This document shows, piece by piece, positions 21,280-32,214 of a stretch of 64,000 nucleotides of DNA. Below the pieces are notes generated by a model, which was not told the origin of the DNA, made no database searches, and worked only from the letters and a program-made list of their open reading frames with translations. The position numbers and the translations under genes are program-made. Every line of letters begins with the position of its first letter. The stretch's first letter is position 1. Source of the stretch: Actinernus sp. WN-2022 (Eukaryota > Cnidaria > Anthozoa > Actiniaria > Actinernidae); NCBI GenBank assembly GCA_030867875.1, contig JAOWCC010000019.1, positions 36,127,976 through 36,191,975 on the forward strand, written 5' to 3'.

Positions 21280-21984
21280 TCATTTGCAAACCAGTGAAAG
21301 TTCACTGGACTCTTGTAGCAAAATCATTCGCTGCGGCCTGCAATGTGGATGCTTGCCAAACTTGACTTGGAATTTCCCTACCAGTCGAGAGCGAGCTTTA
21401 TTGCCAGCTGCGTCCAAGAATACCGGTGGCCTGCCGAGCACGAGCTTGATGGCGACTGGAGCTGCGACGCTGCACTGACCGCCGGTGACTGTCACGTATC
21501 GCTCGAGGAACGATTCAAGGCCTGCTGCTTTCAGGGCATCAAAGCTGGCGAGGTACAGAGTGGCTCGAAGGTCTGACAGCATTTCAGGAAACAAGGCTCG
21601 AACAACATCATGCCTGATAATAATGGTTTCTTCGTACTCTAGCTTGGCTATCAGGCCTCTTTCAAACAGCAGAGCCAGCCTCTCTCTCGCCTCTTCAATG
21701 CGGGTTTTATGGGGAGATGGCTTCTCGAACGCCTCGATCAACTCTTCTAGAAGGTGCTCTCTGGGCTCTCAGGTGTTATCGGCTGAAGACCAAGATCGCC
21801 AGGCCACGTTGTACAGTATTTTCTTGCCAACTTTTCTCTTAGCAAACACTCTGTCGACTTCATAGATGCCCATCACCTCAGGCTTGGTATCAGGCCGGTA
21901 CTTGGAGCGGAAGTGACAGTCAGCAGTATTGTTGAAGGCCTTGTAGAAACCAGCAGGATGTCTCGCACACTTCGCCATCTTCAC
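21280..21984 (-). pseudogene. chromodomain protein with stop at the conserved Trp
   Basis: Read on minus from 21984 (or ATG 21978): MAKCARHPAGFYK, then the chromodomain EVMGIYEVDRVFAKRKVG, ILYNVAWRSWSSADNT, stop TGA at 21771-21769, EPREHL. In chromodomains this position is the conserved Trp of NTWEP, so TGG to TGA is nearly certain. The frame continues for 160 codons (LALLFERGLIAKLEYEE, VVRALFPEMLSDLR) to 21280. Chromodomains bind methyl-lysine, usually on histone H3; the aromatic Tyr and Trp of the cage are visible. The downstream domain is unknown to me. No intron seen. It faces the small gene at 20450-21172 tail to tail, 107 bp apart. Confidence 0.65.
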
Positions 21985-24060
21985 TATTTGAGCTTCAGTG
22001 TTAAATGATAATAGTGGTTAAGGCACACTTTGTGCATTTATTGACAAAAGACAGAACAGAGGCAGGCGAGCCTTTGTTTTGACTCTGGCTTACAATTCCC
22101 AGATGAGGAACGTGTGAAAACTCCCTCATTATTATAACACCATTGTTTCTTTGACGTCATTCCTGCCGGCCAGCTAAAACGGAGGACCAAAAAAAACTTG
22201 ATCTCTCTTGAAATGTCTTGAAATGTCTCAGAAATACAACTTCAATGCGAAGTGTTGTTTTATCAGTTCGCCTCAATTGACTTTGCAGCAACATTTTACT
22301 TTTTGGCGATTTAACTTGCTTCGTTAGTCTATTCAGTTGACGAGAGAATGAAGGGCACCTTCAGAAGTGAACTTGTAAAAACCAGCAGGATGTCTAGCAC
22401 ACTTTGCCATGTTAACTAACGGAGCATCAGAGTGAATACCGCAACAAACACTCGTTATTTTTTTTTTTTGTATTCTTGCTTTTCCGTACTCGTGGGCGAC
22501 ACTAATTAACCTCAAAGAAACAATAGAACAGGCTAAACCCGAACTGTAACCTAAATATAAACAAAGGGCTTGGACTCTATTGTACCGCAACACAGCTGCC
22601 GACAATGGACACGTAGGTTTTGAGTTCGAGTAGAGTTTAAAATAAATACTTCCGTTCTACCTACCTTAATGCTATAGTCAATTTGATCATTCAAACTAAT
22701 GATATAGGTGTTTCCGTCTATGACTCATATCTGAACGGCCGATGAAACCGAAAAATACAGCAAACATTGAAAGCGGCTAGTGAAAATGAAACTTGAAAGC
22801 GCAAGCAACCCAAATATTTAATGAAACAGGTTTAATGAAAGAGGTTTACTAAGGACCCTAAGGACGGCCGAGATGATAGAAACAGTATATTCAAATATCT
22901 GGTAATTTTACAGTATCTAATACGCACGTCGCTTTTATACGTTTTTTTAAAGTCGGATATAGTGATTTTCATAAACTTGTGAATTAGATATTAGAGTATT
23001 TAGCTCTAATAATACGCTTGAATTATTTTTTGTTTTCTTTTGTGTTTATATGACTATTACTCTATTATATTTTGTTTAACGGGTTAATGAAAATCACTAA
23101 TAATAAAGCTAAGGGAATTTAACTACCGCCCCTCTTAAGCTTAGGGTTTTTGAAGGAGTCTATCCAGAACCTATGCCGATAATGAAAAAAAATGCTGCAA
23201 ATAAAGATATGCCTACCAAAGTGTCGAATGACAGACACAGATGGCTATGAATGTCGTTTAGTTACCGTAAGGCCTAAGTGCAGTTTTAGAACGTGTCTTT
23301 TTATCTGTGAATAAATTGATTTTGCGGTGGGCCTTTTTGGCTTTTATTGTTTAGCACTTGGTTGTCGATCTATAGAAATCCCTTAACGAGCTCTAGGACT
23401 TCGTTAGTCCCACGACGATTGTGATGACAGTTGATTGACAGGCGCTTAAGTCGTTATCGGAACGAGGTATTCCATGAAGGATTCCCTTACAGCCAATCGA
23501 AAGCGCTTTACTGAATATCTAACCAGGCGTATCATAATAATTCCCATCACACATCTGATTAGCGACCGCAAGTGCATGTCGCCGAAAACAATAGGATTAT
23601 GTGCGATGTCGATATGTGAACGTTCCCTAAGACAGACCTCTGTCTTAAGAATTTTCGCTATCATGCTCAACCCCATCCAATAATTGCTTATTATTATACA
23701 TTTTACTCACATCTCGATTCTGATTGGCTGAGAACACGCAACAAATGCTCCGTAGCTAGCTATAGCACTAAGTGCGCATGCGTACAATATCTGCTAGCAG
23801 ATAATACTTAGCGCTCGATGATAAGCAAACACTACCGAATTTTACGCTAGAAAGTAGAGCCATTTTAGCGCTCAGCTATGTTACTAGTCATTGCTTTCTC
23901 CTAAACTCGTAAAATAAATAATTTTTAGCTCGAATACGAAATAAAACATCTTGAATCAGAAATCCAATCGTAAACAAACCAATTTTATGCGACGTTTCAT
24001 TTTGCTTTGTTTACGATAGCTTTTAATTCTCTTTTGCTAAAACTTGAGCTTAAAATGTAT
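21985..24060. other. no gene; repeat fragments
   Basis: 22362-22410 duplicates the start of the chromodomain gene (MAKCARHPAGFYK on minus) and then diverges, so an extra 5' copy lies 430 bp upstream of the real one. 23636-23697 resembles the right arm of the foldback MITE at 24061-24214 (TTTTCGCTATCATGC, TAATTG, TTATTATTA). 23797-23832 is the inverted copy of 20056-20093. Otherwise nothing recognisable. Confidence 0.5.
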
Positions 24061-24214
24061 AATAAAACAATTATTAAATTCGGTTTCTCATGATAGCGAA
24101 AATTATCAAGACCTTGATCTGTGTTATCAGCCTTCGGCTACGGCAGATAACACAGAACTCTGCCTTGATAATTTTCGCTATCATGCGAAACCGAATTTAA
24201 TAATTGTTTTATTA
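24061..24214. repeat. foldback MITE, arms about 67 bp
   Basis: AATAAAACAATTATTAAATT then CGGTTTC.CATGATAGCGAA and AATTATCAAG are repeated as reverse complement on the other side of a short loop (CAGCCTTCGGCTACGG). The transcript would fold into one long hairpin. Confidence 0.85.
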
Positions 24215-24368
24215 TTAATTTGATTGCTGAAGCACATCAAGCCTCTAGAATAAACGGCACTACACACGTTTTAGATTGAATACAAGTTTGATGAATAACT
24301 TTGTTGTCATGTCGTGGCTCTGAAAAGTGCCGTTTGTTTGTTTTTGCCTGTTGCAGTTGCTTCTAGGC

Positions 24369-24791
24369 AAGATAGGGTTTTCTGATTGAGCGTCTCCCAA
24401 CAACCCTACCAGTCTTCTCAGCGTAGACCTTTAGAAGCTCTTTCTCTTTTCTTCTACTTCAATTCAGCTTCCTTGAAGGGGGTGCAGGTATCACAATTGG
24501 AGGAGTGGATGGTACGTCAAGAGTGGGTGGTGCGACTTCTGTAGATTTGTGGTTTGATTTTTAGATTCTTGGAACCTCTCTTGCAGCCTCCTGTTTGCCC
24601 CCTTGTTTCCACAATTCTGTGCTGCATTTTGTGTAGCTCCTCTTCTGACGTTGGCAATCTCGCAGGGCCTCTTGTCTCTTCTCTACCAGAAGGAGATTTG
24701 TGCAAGCATCCAATCGATTTACTTTACGGTGGAAGTAGCTGCGCACATCGTCATTTTTCTTTTCAACACCTGATGAGTAAATGAAGATCAC
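24369..24791 (-). pseudogene. unrecognised basic, proline-rich coding remnant
   Basis: On minus from 24791 one frame stays open for 76 codons (KKNDDVRSYFHRKVNRLD, KRSYTKCSTELWKQ), meets TAA at 24561, continues with APPTLDVPSTPPIVIPAPP, meets TGA near 24446, and ends KVYAEKTGRVVGRRS...KPYLA with TAG at 24369. Amino-acid composition stays protein-like across both stops, which argues for one decayed gene. I do not recognise the family. Confidence 0.3.
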
Positions 24792-25018
24792 AGGAAGTTG
24801 AAAGGTGCCATCAGTGCCAAGTAATATTCTATATGTTAACTAGTATTCAGTAGATAATTACAGCCCTACTTAATGCATTGTAAGTATTGTGAGGCAATTT
24901 GTTTTGCACTGGGAAAATTTGCTGTTTTGTTACTAATGGTCATGATCATTATACTGACAATACAACACCATTAGTCCAAATCCAAATGTAATTACCTTGC
25001 CCACTGAAGAACCTGATG

Positions 25019-25270
25019 TATGGTGGCCGAGAGCTGCCATTCAATTTTTTCCACTTTTTTATTTAAATTTAAAAAATAAATAAAAATGAAATTATATTGA
25101 AAAAAATTGTAATAATAAAAAATTGAAATAAAAATGAAAACAAATTGAAAATTAAATTTAACTCAATTCATTTGAAATAAATTCAAAATTCCTCATGGCC
25201 TAGAGCTGCCACAGTATACCGGCATGCATTACGGGTTACCGAACGCAGGCTCAGTTAACACGGCAGCGGA
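25019..25270 (+). repeat. left terminal inverted repeat, two-block
   Basis: Outer block TATGGTGGCCGAGAGCTGCC at 25019, about 140 bp of A/T, inner block CATGGCCTAGAGCTGCCACA from 25195 to about 25270. Each block contains GGCC, AGAG or similar, then TGCCA, as at 7494-7702. Confidence 0.8.
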
Positions 25271-25713
25271 TGGTGTATAAAGATGGCGTGTTTTCGAAAC
25301 AACACCTGGATTGATGATGCAGTTCTAAAAGATGAATTGATTAAATATGTAAGTCAGGAACTTAAACGTAAAGAAATATTAGATTTTGTGAAGCGGGACT
25401 TCTCACAGTATGCCTGGAGTTTGCGTACGCTCGATAGACGGATGAAATTCTTTGATGGTATAGACAGGGATGTAACAGTCGATGAAGTGAGGGAAGCTGT
25501 AAGGGAAGAACTTGAAGGGCCTGGTCAGATTTTACGATATAGAGCCATGCAAAAGAAGATAAGGCAGGAGCATACTCTCAATGTTTCCAGAGATCTTGTG
25601 CATGCAGTTATGTACGAGCTAGATCCTGAAGGCCTGAACGCACGTGGTGGAGTGGGCACGAGAAAGAAGCATGGCAAAAAGGGTAGTTTCACCACAAAAG
25701 GTCAGGGCTTCAA

Positions 25714-25812
25714 GTGTCCCTATATTTCCTATATTTCCTATATTTCCTAGATTTTTTAGATTTCACTATATTTCCCTATATTTTCTAAAATGTCCTATAT
25801 TTCCTATATTTC
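25714..25812 (+). repeat. CCTATATTT tandem repeat
   Basis: Short, slightly varied copies of CTATATTTCC follow exon 1 of the integrase, inside its first intron. Confidence 0.75.
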
Positions 25813-27439
25813 TATAATTTATTTTCTACTAACTAAAAAACGAATACAATTATTGGATATTTCATGTACTTCTAACTGTTTTTGTTAATAAGAAATGAAA
25901 TGAAAAATGCCGGCTATTTTGCCATGGGCGCTTAATAGAACGTTCACGGCACTGCAAGAATGCAATGGCTCTTTATTTCTCGATGTTCATGTGTTTGTTG
26001 TTGTTTAAAATCCATCTAATGGATGGAATGGGTACATTCGCTCGACGGCCATGACAAGCTTATGGGCTACCAAAACTCTACCTTCCCTTTGGCAGTGTTG
26101 GGTGCATTGACACGGCTAGTAGAAGACTGCTTTGGCTGCGCATATGGGTGAGCAACAGCGATCCCAAGCTGATTGGCCTCTGGTATTTAGAATATTTATA
26201 TGAAACAAGGGTAATGCCATCTATCTTGAGATTGGATAAAGGGACAGAGACTGGCGTGATGGCAACGATGCATGCGTTTCTACGTAGAAATCACAATGAT
26301 ATGGATCCAGCTGAAACTATCATCTTTGGTCCATCAACTTCCAATCAAGTGAGTGTTTAAGAGTGACTTTCCGTAAGAATCGACCAAACCGTGGCACAAG
26401 TCGAAAAATTGTTTTCGCTCATATTCTCTCTATAAGTAGGCCCTAGAGTGAAACCAAACGAGCTGTTGTTAGTTTGGTAAAATTTTGCTTCGTTTGGCGA
26501 GAAAATGACAAATTCAAGTTGGCCAGAAATCGATCAGAAATCGGGTTTAAAAAAAGATGAAATTTTCCGAAAATAAACCCGGCTCGCTTCGCAAAACTAT
26601 GACTCTGGTAGTTTCTACGATGGTTTCTATTTGATCTTTAGGCATCCCTCGTTCTGATGATTACCTAATGTTTTGGTTTCTGTATTGTTTTAGAGCGATA
26701 ATTTTATTTTAACGAGGACCACAATTTGCTAGCTTCTATTCAGCAAGTTATGTCACGGGAAAACGGCTGGCGTTAAGTATGTGCCCTGTCTCCAAATTCT
26801 TTAAAAGTGATATACGAAGCTGTGTGAGATAGCATTCTATTAGAATATGAAGAGAAATCTCTGGGCAAACTGTTTTATCCACTTCGCTCAGCGCGATTTT
26901 GATACTCTATTTATAGCCATTTCGGCGAAAAATTACGCTTGGGTAAACAATGGCGTGACATCAGATTCAGCGAAATTCTATAAGATATCCTCAAATTAAT
27001 AAAACGAATCATTTTCTTATGTTTTTTTGCTTGAAAGTAAGTGATAGAGTTCATTGAAAAATATCTACAAGGTAAGTATGTATATAAATGTTACAGGTCT
27101 GACTGAGTCACTAATGTTGCGTGACAGCGATAATCTTACAATACTTTGCATCCTTTGACCAACATTCAGCAAGAAAATATATTTTAAACATTACATTTTG
27201 GTTTTAGGGACTTAAATGTCTTCCATTAGATTTATATATGAATTGCTTTATATCAGTTTACAAGAGACAACGACACTAAAAATTAAAATTTGTTAATTTA
27301 ATTTATGCACAAATAGCCGTGGGAATGCCATGTTCCTATCTCGAAATAAAATGAAAGCGTGTTGCTGGAAGCAGTCGACGCGACAAAGATAGTGCCTTTA
27401 TTATCATGTACCAAAGAGAATTCCAAACCACAAGTCACT

Positions 27440-28625
27440 TTGCGGAACTTAAGTGGAACTTGCCCGGACGGCGGTGTTTGATCCTCCCAAAAACCTTGCG
27501 TCTTTAGCCATTTGTCCATCGCATCGTACGGCTCTTGGAAATTGGATGGAAGAAAAAAGCAACCGTTGTGGTATTCCCCAAGAGATAACTGGTCACGGAA
27601 AAGACGAAAAAGAGAAATTACCGAAGGCGGATAGAGGTGTCTCGAAACTCCTCTCCCAAAGGAACAAGAAGTGCACAGGCATTTTTATCCCAGTTGCAGG
27701 ACCTGGTCACGTGATCATTTTAGCCTGTCAATCAAAAACATTGGAGCTAGAACATGGTTGCCAGAATTGGAAAAAATACCCAAGGTTTAGAAATGAACTG
27801 AAGGAATGGCATTTTTTTAACTCTATAATTTAACTTTAGTTATATATGAGAGGGTCTCAGCTTTGACGGTAAATATTTTAGGGGGTTGACGGTTATTTGA
27901 AACAAAACACCTAGAAAATTAAATTACAGGTTTGACGGTTAATTTTTTCGACGGTTTAAAGATATGAACCTAAAACTTGGGATTTTTACTAATTTTGTCT
28001 TGCTCTTTCCATTTCTGACATCCATGTTGTTCTAGCGCCATTTGTTTTGATCGACTGGCTAAAAAGGTCACGTGACCCGGTCCTGCAAAGGGTCTATTGG
28101 TATCTTGCTTCTTTTACCCAATTAAACATACATTTTTATTAACACCGCGCGTGATTTTCTCTCATGTTCAAGGTTTGTGCCGGTCATGCAGGGAGATTCT
28201 AAAGTCCTTTAAAAAAAATTGAAATTGATAAAACGACGGGAAGAAAGTTTGACCCATCTACAGTTGCAAAGGATATGAGATGTGCTAAAGATGGTAACGG
28301 GACTCGATTGTTTTCTGCGTCCGACTTTTTTACAAGTCAACAAATTACGAGTTTCTTTTCTAGCCTGGCGTCAAAAAGCAGTGTTGATGTTGAAGCTGTA
28401 GCGCTAGACAGGAGGGGCGACGCCTTAGAGGACATGCGAAGATGGGGAACGTGGAACTCCTTCATCCACATATAACATTTGCGACCTCGTCTCTCAAGGC
28501 CCAAGCTGAGTGGTGCATGCATTCAGCGTTTCTGCGTTGCGAGATATCTGCATTTATTTTAACCTTGACGTTTCCGATTATCACGACAAGACGCAAGAAG
28601 CCCTATACAGCTTTAAGCTGTTTCA
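27440..28625 (+). pseudogene. gene remnants of the TTAA element
   Basis: Three islands on plus. 27480-27700: LAICPSHRTALGNWM, CGIPQEITGHGKD, PKADRGVSKLLSQ, GIFIPV, a Cys/His-containing module. 28240-28440: NGTRLFSASDFFTSQQITSF, FSSLASK, then a splice-like end. 28520-28625: FSVSALRDICIYFNLDVSD. These recall a gene family I associate with cnidarian mobile DNA, in which such modules form the N-terminal part of a long protein. I cannot name the superfamily and the catalytic part is not visible. Frames change between islands. Confidence 0.4.
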
Positions 28626-29013
28626 ACTAGTAAAGTTTTGTACTTGATTTCAAGCTAAAGGATAACACGGTCAAGGAAACACAGGAAGTGGGAACTGTAA
28701 TTCTGTAAAGAGTTACAAGTCAGTACAAGTTATTTCTTTATAATCATACGTATTCCTTATCTTCATGGGCGGATCCAGAAGTGCTCGAGAAAGAGGTGTC
28801 CCTTTTGTACGCTTTATTGCCGTAGTACGTAATAAGAAAGAAATTGAAGAAAGGAAATTTAATTGCAAGCACTCTGAAATAGGTTCTGTTACATTTTAGG
28901 AGTATCACATTTTACTACCATTGAAGAATATGTATCAATTAGTATCAATCTCGTGACAGTGTATTGTGATTATTAGTCACATATTGCATTACAGGGAGGC
29001 TAAAAGTCAATTA

Positions 29014-29415
29014 GGGAAGGTACGTTTTTTTACTGAGCTGGTGGGGAGGGGGATTGGGCTGGAGTATTTGGAAGGGTCATCGGAAAAATTGTAACGTTTG
29101 TGAAGGGTCAACCTTTTATTTTTGCTTAGTAGGGGAGGGTCACCCCTTTTCCCAATTGTATTGGCAGATAAACGGCTTCGAAATTTCCTAGCCGTTTTCA
29201 GTACGGTAGTAGTACATTTACTTGATATAAACATGCGATCTGTAAGAAACAACGTCAAAGCTACTTGGGGAGAGTGATCCTTTTTTCCGCGACTTCAAGT
29301 GAGGGGCATGGATTTCCTTTTAATAGCAACGGGGAGGGCCACGTTTTTCTCCTTGATTGAAATGAAAAAAGCTCCAGTCCACCCCCCTCTCCCCTCATTA
29401 GAAACGTACCTTCCC
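29014..29415. repeat. 402-bp MITE with TTA duplication (PIF/Harbinger-like)
   Basis: Inverted ends GGGAAGGTACGTTT (14 bp, exact) flanked by TTA on both sides (29011-29013 and 29416-29418). A three-base TWA target duplication is the mark of PIF/Harbinger elements. The interior is G-rich on one half and C-rich on the other. Nested inside the TTAA element. Confidence 0.75.
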
Positions 29416-30596
29416 TTAGTCGACTAAGACAGTTAGTTTGAATATTGATAAATTGGCCATAATCCAGGTTAAATCCCGGGGTTTAATTCATAGTAAATCC
29501 ATTTAGAACGTTATTAAAACGTTACTGCAAACATGGTTTTGTATTATGAATTAAATTATCGGATTAAATTAATGACCAATACGTACGACCGAAACTCAGT
29601 AAACTTTAGCGGCGAGTGAAACTAAAATAAGAAAATTAAATAAGACGACTTTGAAGTAATACTGGATATTCTCGCTATCGAGTCAGGATAGGCATGGACA
29701 AGTGAGGTTTCGTTTGAGCTATTGCTGCTCAGTGCAATTAAATGAATACAATTGTTTGCTTGTTTGTAACTTGATCGTAATTTAATTATGTATTAAGTTA
29801 AATATGACGAGGAGGAATATTGAAAGATAATTTGAAAGAGAGGCCTTGAAGAGAAGGTCGAAGTACCAAAACCGAAATAAAAATATTTAAAGGACAAAAG
29901 TTATTATTGTTAAGTTATTTACCTCTTTGTAAGGATTCTTTGGTGAATTTTTCTGGCCTTGTGGCCAGAAGCTCATGTCACGCCAGTGTTTACATTGTTT
30001 ACCCAAGCGTAACTTTTCGCCAAAATGGCTATAAATAGAATATCAAAATCGCGCTGAGCGAAGTGGTTAAAACAGTTTGCCCAGAGATTTCTCTTCATAT
30101 TCTGATAGAATGATATCTAACACAGCTTCGTATGTCACTTTTAAAGAATTTGGAGACAGGGCACATACTTAACGCCAGCCGTTTTCCCGTGATATAATTT
30201 GCTGAATAGAAACTAGCAAATTGTGGTCCTCGTTAAAATAAACTTATCGCTCCAAACGAATACAGAAACGAAAACATTATGTAATCATCAGAACGAGGGA
30301 TGCCTAAAGATCAAATAGAAACCACCGTAGAAACCACCAGAGTCATAGTTTTGCGACGCGAGCCGAGTTTATTTTCGGAAAATTTCATCATTTTTAAACC
30401 CGATTTCTTAGCGATTCCAGGCCAACTCGAATTTGTCATTTTCTCGCCAAACGAAGCAATATTTTACCAAACTAACTACAGCTCGTTTGGTTTCACTCTA
30501 GGGCCTACTTATGGACAGATTATGAGAGAAAACAATTTTTCGACTTGTGGCACGAAAAGTCAATTTTGGTCGATTCTTACAGACAGTCGCTCTTAA

Positions 30597-31354
30597 TACT
30601 GTTATGTGACAATGTTTACCTTTTTGAAGTGTCTACACTCTAGTCTACACTGCATACTGTAAGTCTATAGCCTTTGTATTTAACTATATGCCATATCGGC
30701 ATTCACTTGGGCCACTGTTGCCTGGTCTGAGCCTTCCTCAAGCCGCCAAGCTACACAGGTTTGATTTCAAGATACTTTGTTGAGCACTGTTATACAGTCC
30801 CTGAATGAATGAAGCATCTGAAAATCAGCCCAAGTATCAGGATGCTCCCAGCAATACACATATTTGCCAAAACTCTATTGGGTGACTAACAATCTATTTT
30901 TGTATATTATGTATGGGTTCCCTTTTCCCCTAGGGGGTAGGGGGTAGGGGGTATATATATACATGGAATATATGGGGATGATCCACTAGACAGGGTATGG
31001 TTTTTCGAGTTTGTGGTCTTAGACAGGGTATCCATTTTCACATTGACAGATCTTGAACAGGGTATGGTATTTATCTAGTGCTTTATTTAGTCTAGTGCTT
31101 GATGAAGACTTATTTAGTTATGACACTGAATACAAGATCACAGTAAACACCGACATCCAAGCATAGATAATTTGTCTTATAGAGGGGATATAAAATTTGA
31201 ACACTTTGTCTTGAACAGAGTATAATAATTTGAGTTTTTTTTGTCTTAAACAGGGTAAGGGTTTCAGAGCCCCAGTGGCACACCCCTACCCCCCCCCCCC
31301 CCCCCCCCCCCCCAGGCCTTTTCCTCACCCCATGTATTTGAAACAATATTATAG
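30597..31354. other. intron-like spacer with short repeats
   Basis: TAGGGGG repeats with TATATATA near 30930-30965; tandem wording around 'acagggta' (30990-31260) repeated about five times with different spacing; a run of 25 C at 31289-31313. No gene. Confidence 0.5.
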
Positions 31355-31952
31355 ATCGAGCGTATTATAGTGGGGAGAGCTACATGAGCGCCTCGAAAAG
31401 TACTTCAAGAACCACTTACACTGGCTAAAGGATCATGGTGAATACAATCCACATAATAAAACAGACAGGTTAGTAACCAATGCTAAATACAGTGGCAAAA
31501 AATATTTTATGATTGTTGAATTCTTCCCTATCATAAAATTGACAAAAAGTACATTTGTTATTCTGAGTAACTAAATACTTTTTTTATGTTTGTAAATTAT
31601 TTTGCATCTAACTTTATCATGGTAATAAGGTTAATAAAATAAGATGGTAATGTTTATTTTAACCTACTTTCATTTTAGAATGCTGCTGGCATTTCTGCTA
31701 GTTCCTCTTATTCAACGGGAGTTAGATGTATTTAGGGAGGTAGTCTGGAACACCCACCGCATTCGAGCACAGAAAGACTCAAATCTACCATCCGGGATAC
31801 CCGATCACATCTATAACTTTCCCAAAGAATACAATTTGGAAGAATGTGGTACCTATTATTCCTAATAATTGAACTATTTATAATAATTACTCAAGTAGTG
31901 TTTTTCCTTTTATTTTATTTTATTTTATTTGTGTCGAGATTTGGCGCCGTCA

Positions 31953-32160
31953 ACCAATCAGATTGCGCCTACTTTGGAAGTCCTTTTCACCACCGTACCA
32001 ATCAGATTGCACTGTGCTGGTCACGTGAACAGTGGACACATTTCCAGGTTTTTCAAGATGGCGGGGAGTGGGAGAACCTTTCATATCAGCTGGTTTTTTT
32101 TGTAAACCAAAGGTTCCTTCAAGTGCAATACCAAGATGTTTGTCTTTTCTAAAGCTGAGA
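31953..32160 (+). promoter_or_regulatory. promoter-like segment with two CCAAT boxes, CACGTG and TISU
   Basis: ACCAATCAGATTGC occurs twice (31953 and 31997), TCACGTG at 32020, CAAGATGGCGGG at 32054-32065. An ATG at 32058 runs 15 codons; a second at 32133 reads MFVFSKAERCFTAINTDL and ends at donor GTAAGT (32214). It looks like a real promoter and first exon, inside the integrase/kinase element, but I cannot find the following exons. Confidence 0.4.
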
Positions 32161-32214
32161 GGTGTTTCACGGCGATCAACACTGACTTAGTGACTATAAA
32201 GACAACATCTTGTA

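Larger units (their letters stand above)
26361..30592. mobile_element. 4.2-kb DNA element with about 600-bp inverted ends and TTAA borders
   Basis: Left arm 26361 to about 26968 and right arm about 29970 to 30592 are reverse complements over nearly their whole length, with scattered changes. TTAA stands at both borders (26357-26360 and 30593-30596), the target used by piggyBac and Kolobok elements. It sits 8 bp past a splice donor in the integrase intron. The core holds remnants of a spliced gene (27440-28625) and a smaller MITE (29014-29415). Short open frames inside the arms (such as 30300-30596) are the repeat itself. Confidence 0.85.
25283..31848 (+). pseudogene. integrase-like DDE transposase, broken copy
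   Basis: Same family as 5140-7413. Exon 1 from ATG 25283 (in AAAGATGGCGTG) reads WIDDAVLKDELIKYV, ILRYRAMQKKIRQEH, ARGGVGTRKK, and ends near GTCAGG at 25700. Exon 2/3 at about 26032-26348: HSLDGHDKLMGYQ (first Asp), a frameshift near 26098, WLRIWVSNSDPKLIG, RLDKGTETGVMA (second Asp), GPSTSNQ, donor GTGAGT. The intron that splits this exon in the other copy is absent, while here an extra intron follows SNQ. Exon 31355-31468 begins IER (catalytic Glu) but has four extra bases before ELHERLEKYFKNHLHWL. Exon 31679-31848 reads LIQRELDVFREVVWNTHRIR and IPDHIYNFPKEYNLEECG. The C-terminal part is not found. Probably the element's transposase, now inactive. Confidence 0.75.

Noticed and set aside
24310..24345. 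Histone-type 3' stem-loop (GGCACTTTTCAGAGCC on minus)
   Set aside because: One stem pair fails and no histone coding sequence lies upstream.
30300..30596. 98-codon open frame
   Set aside because: It is the arm of the long inverted repeat; the mirror arm has no matching open frame.
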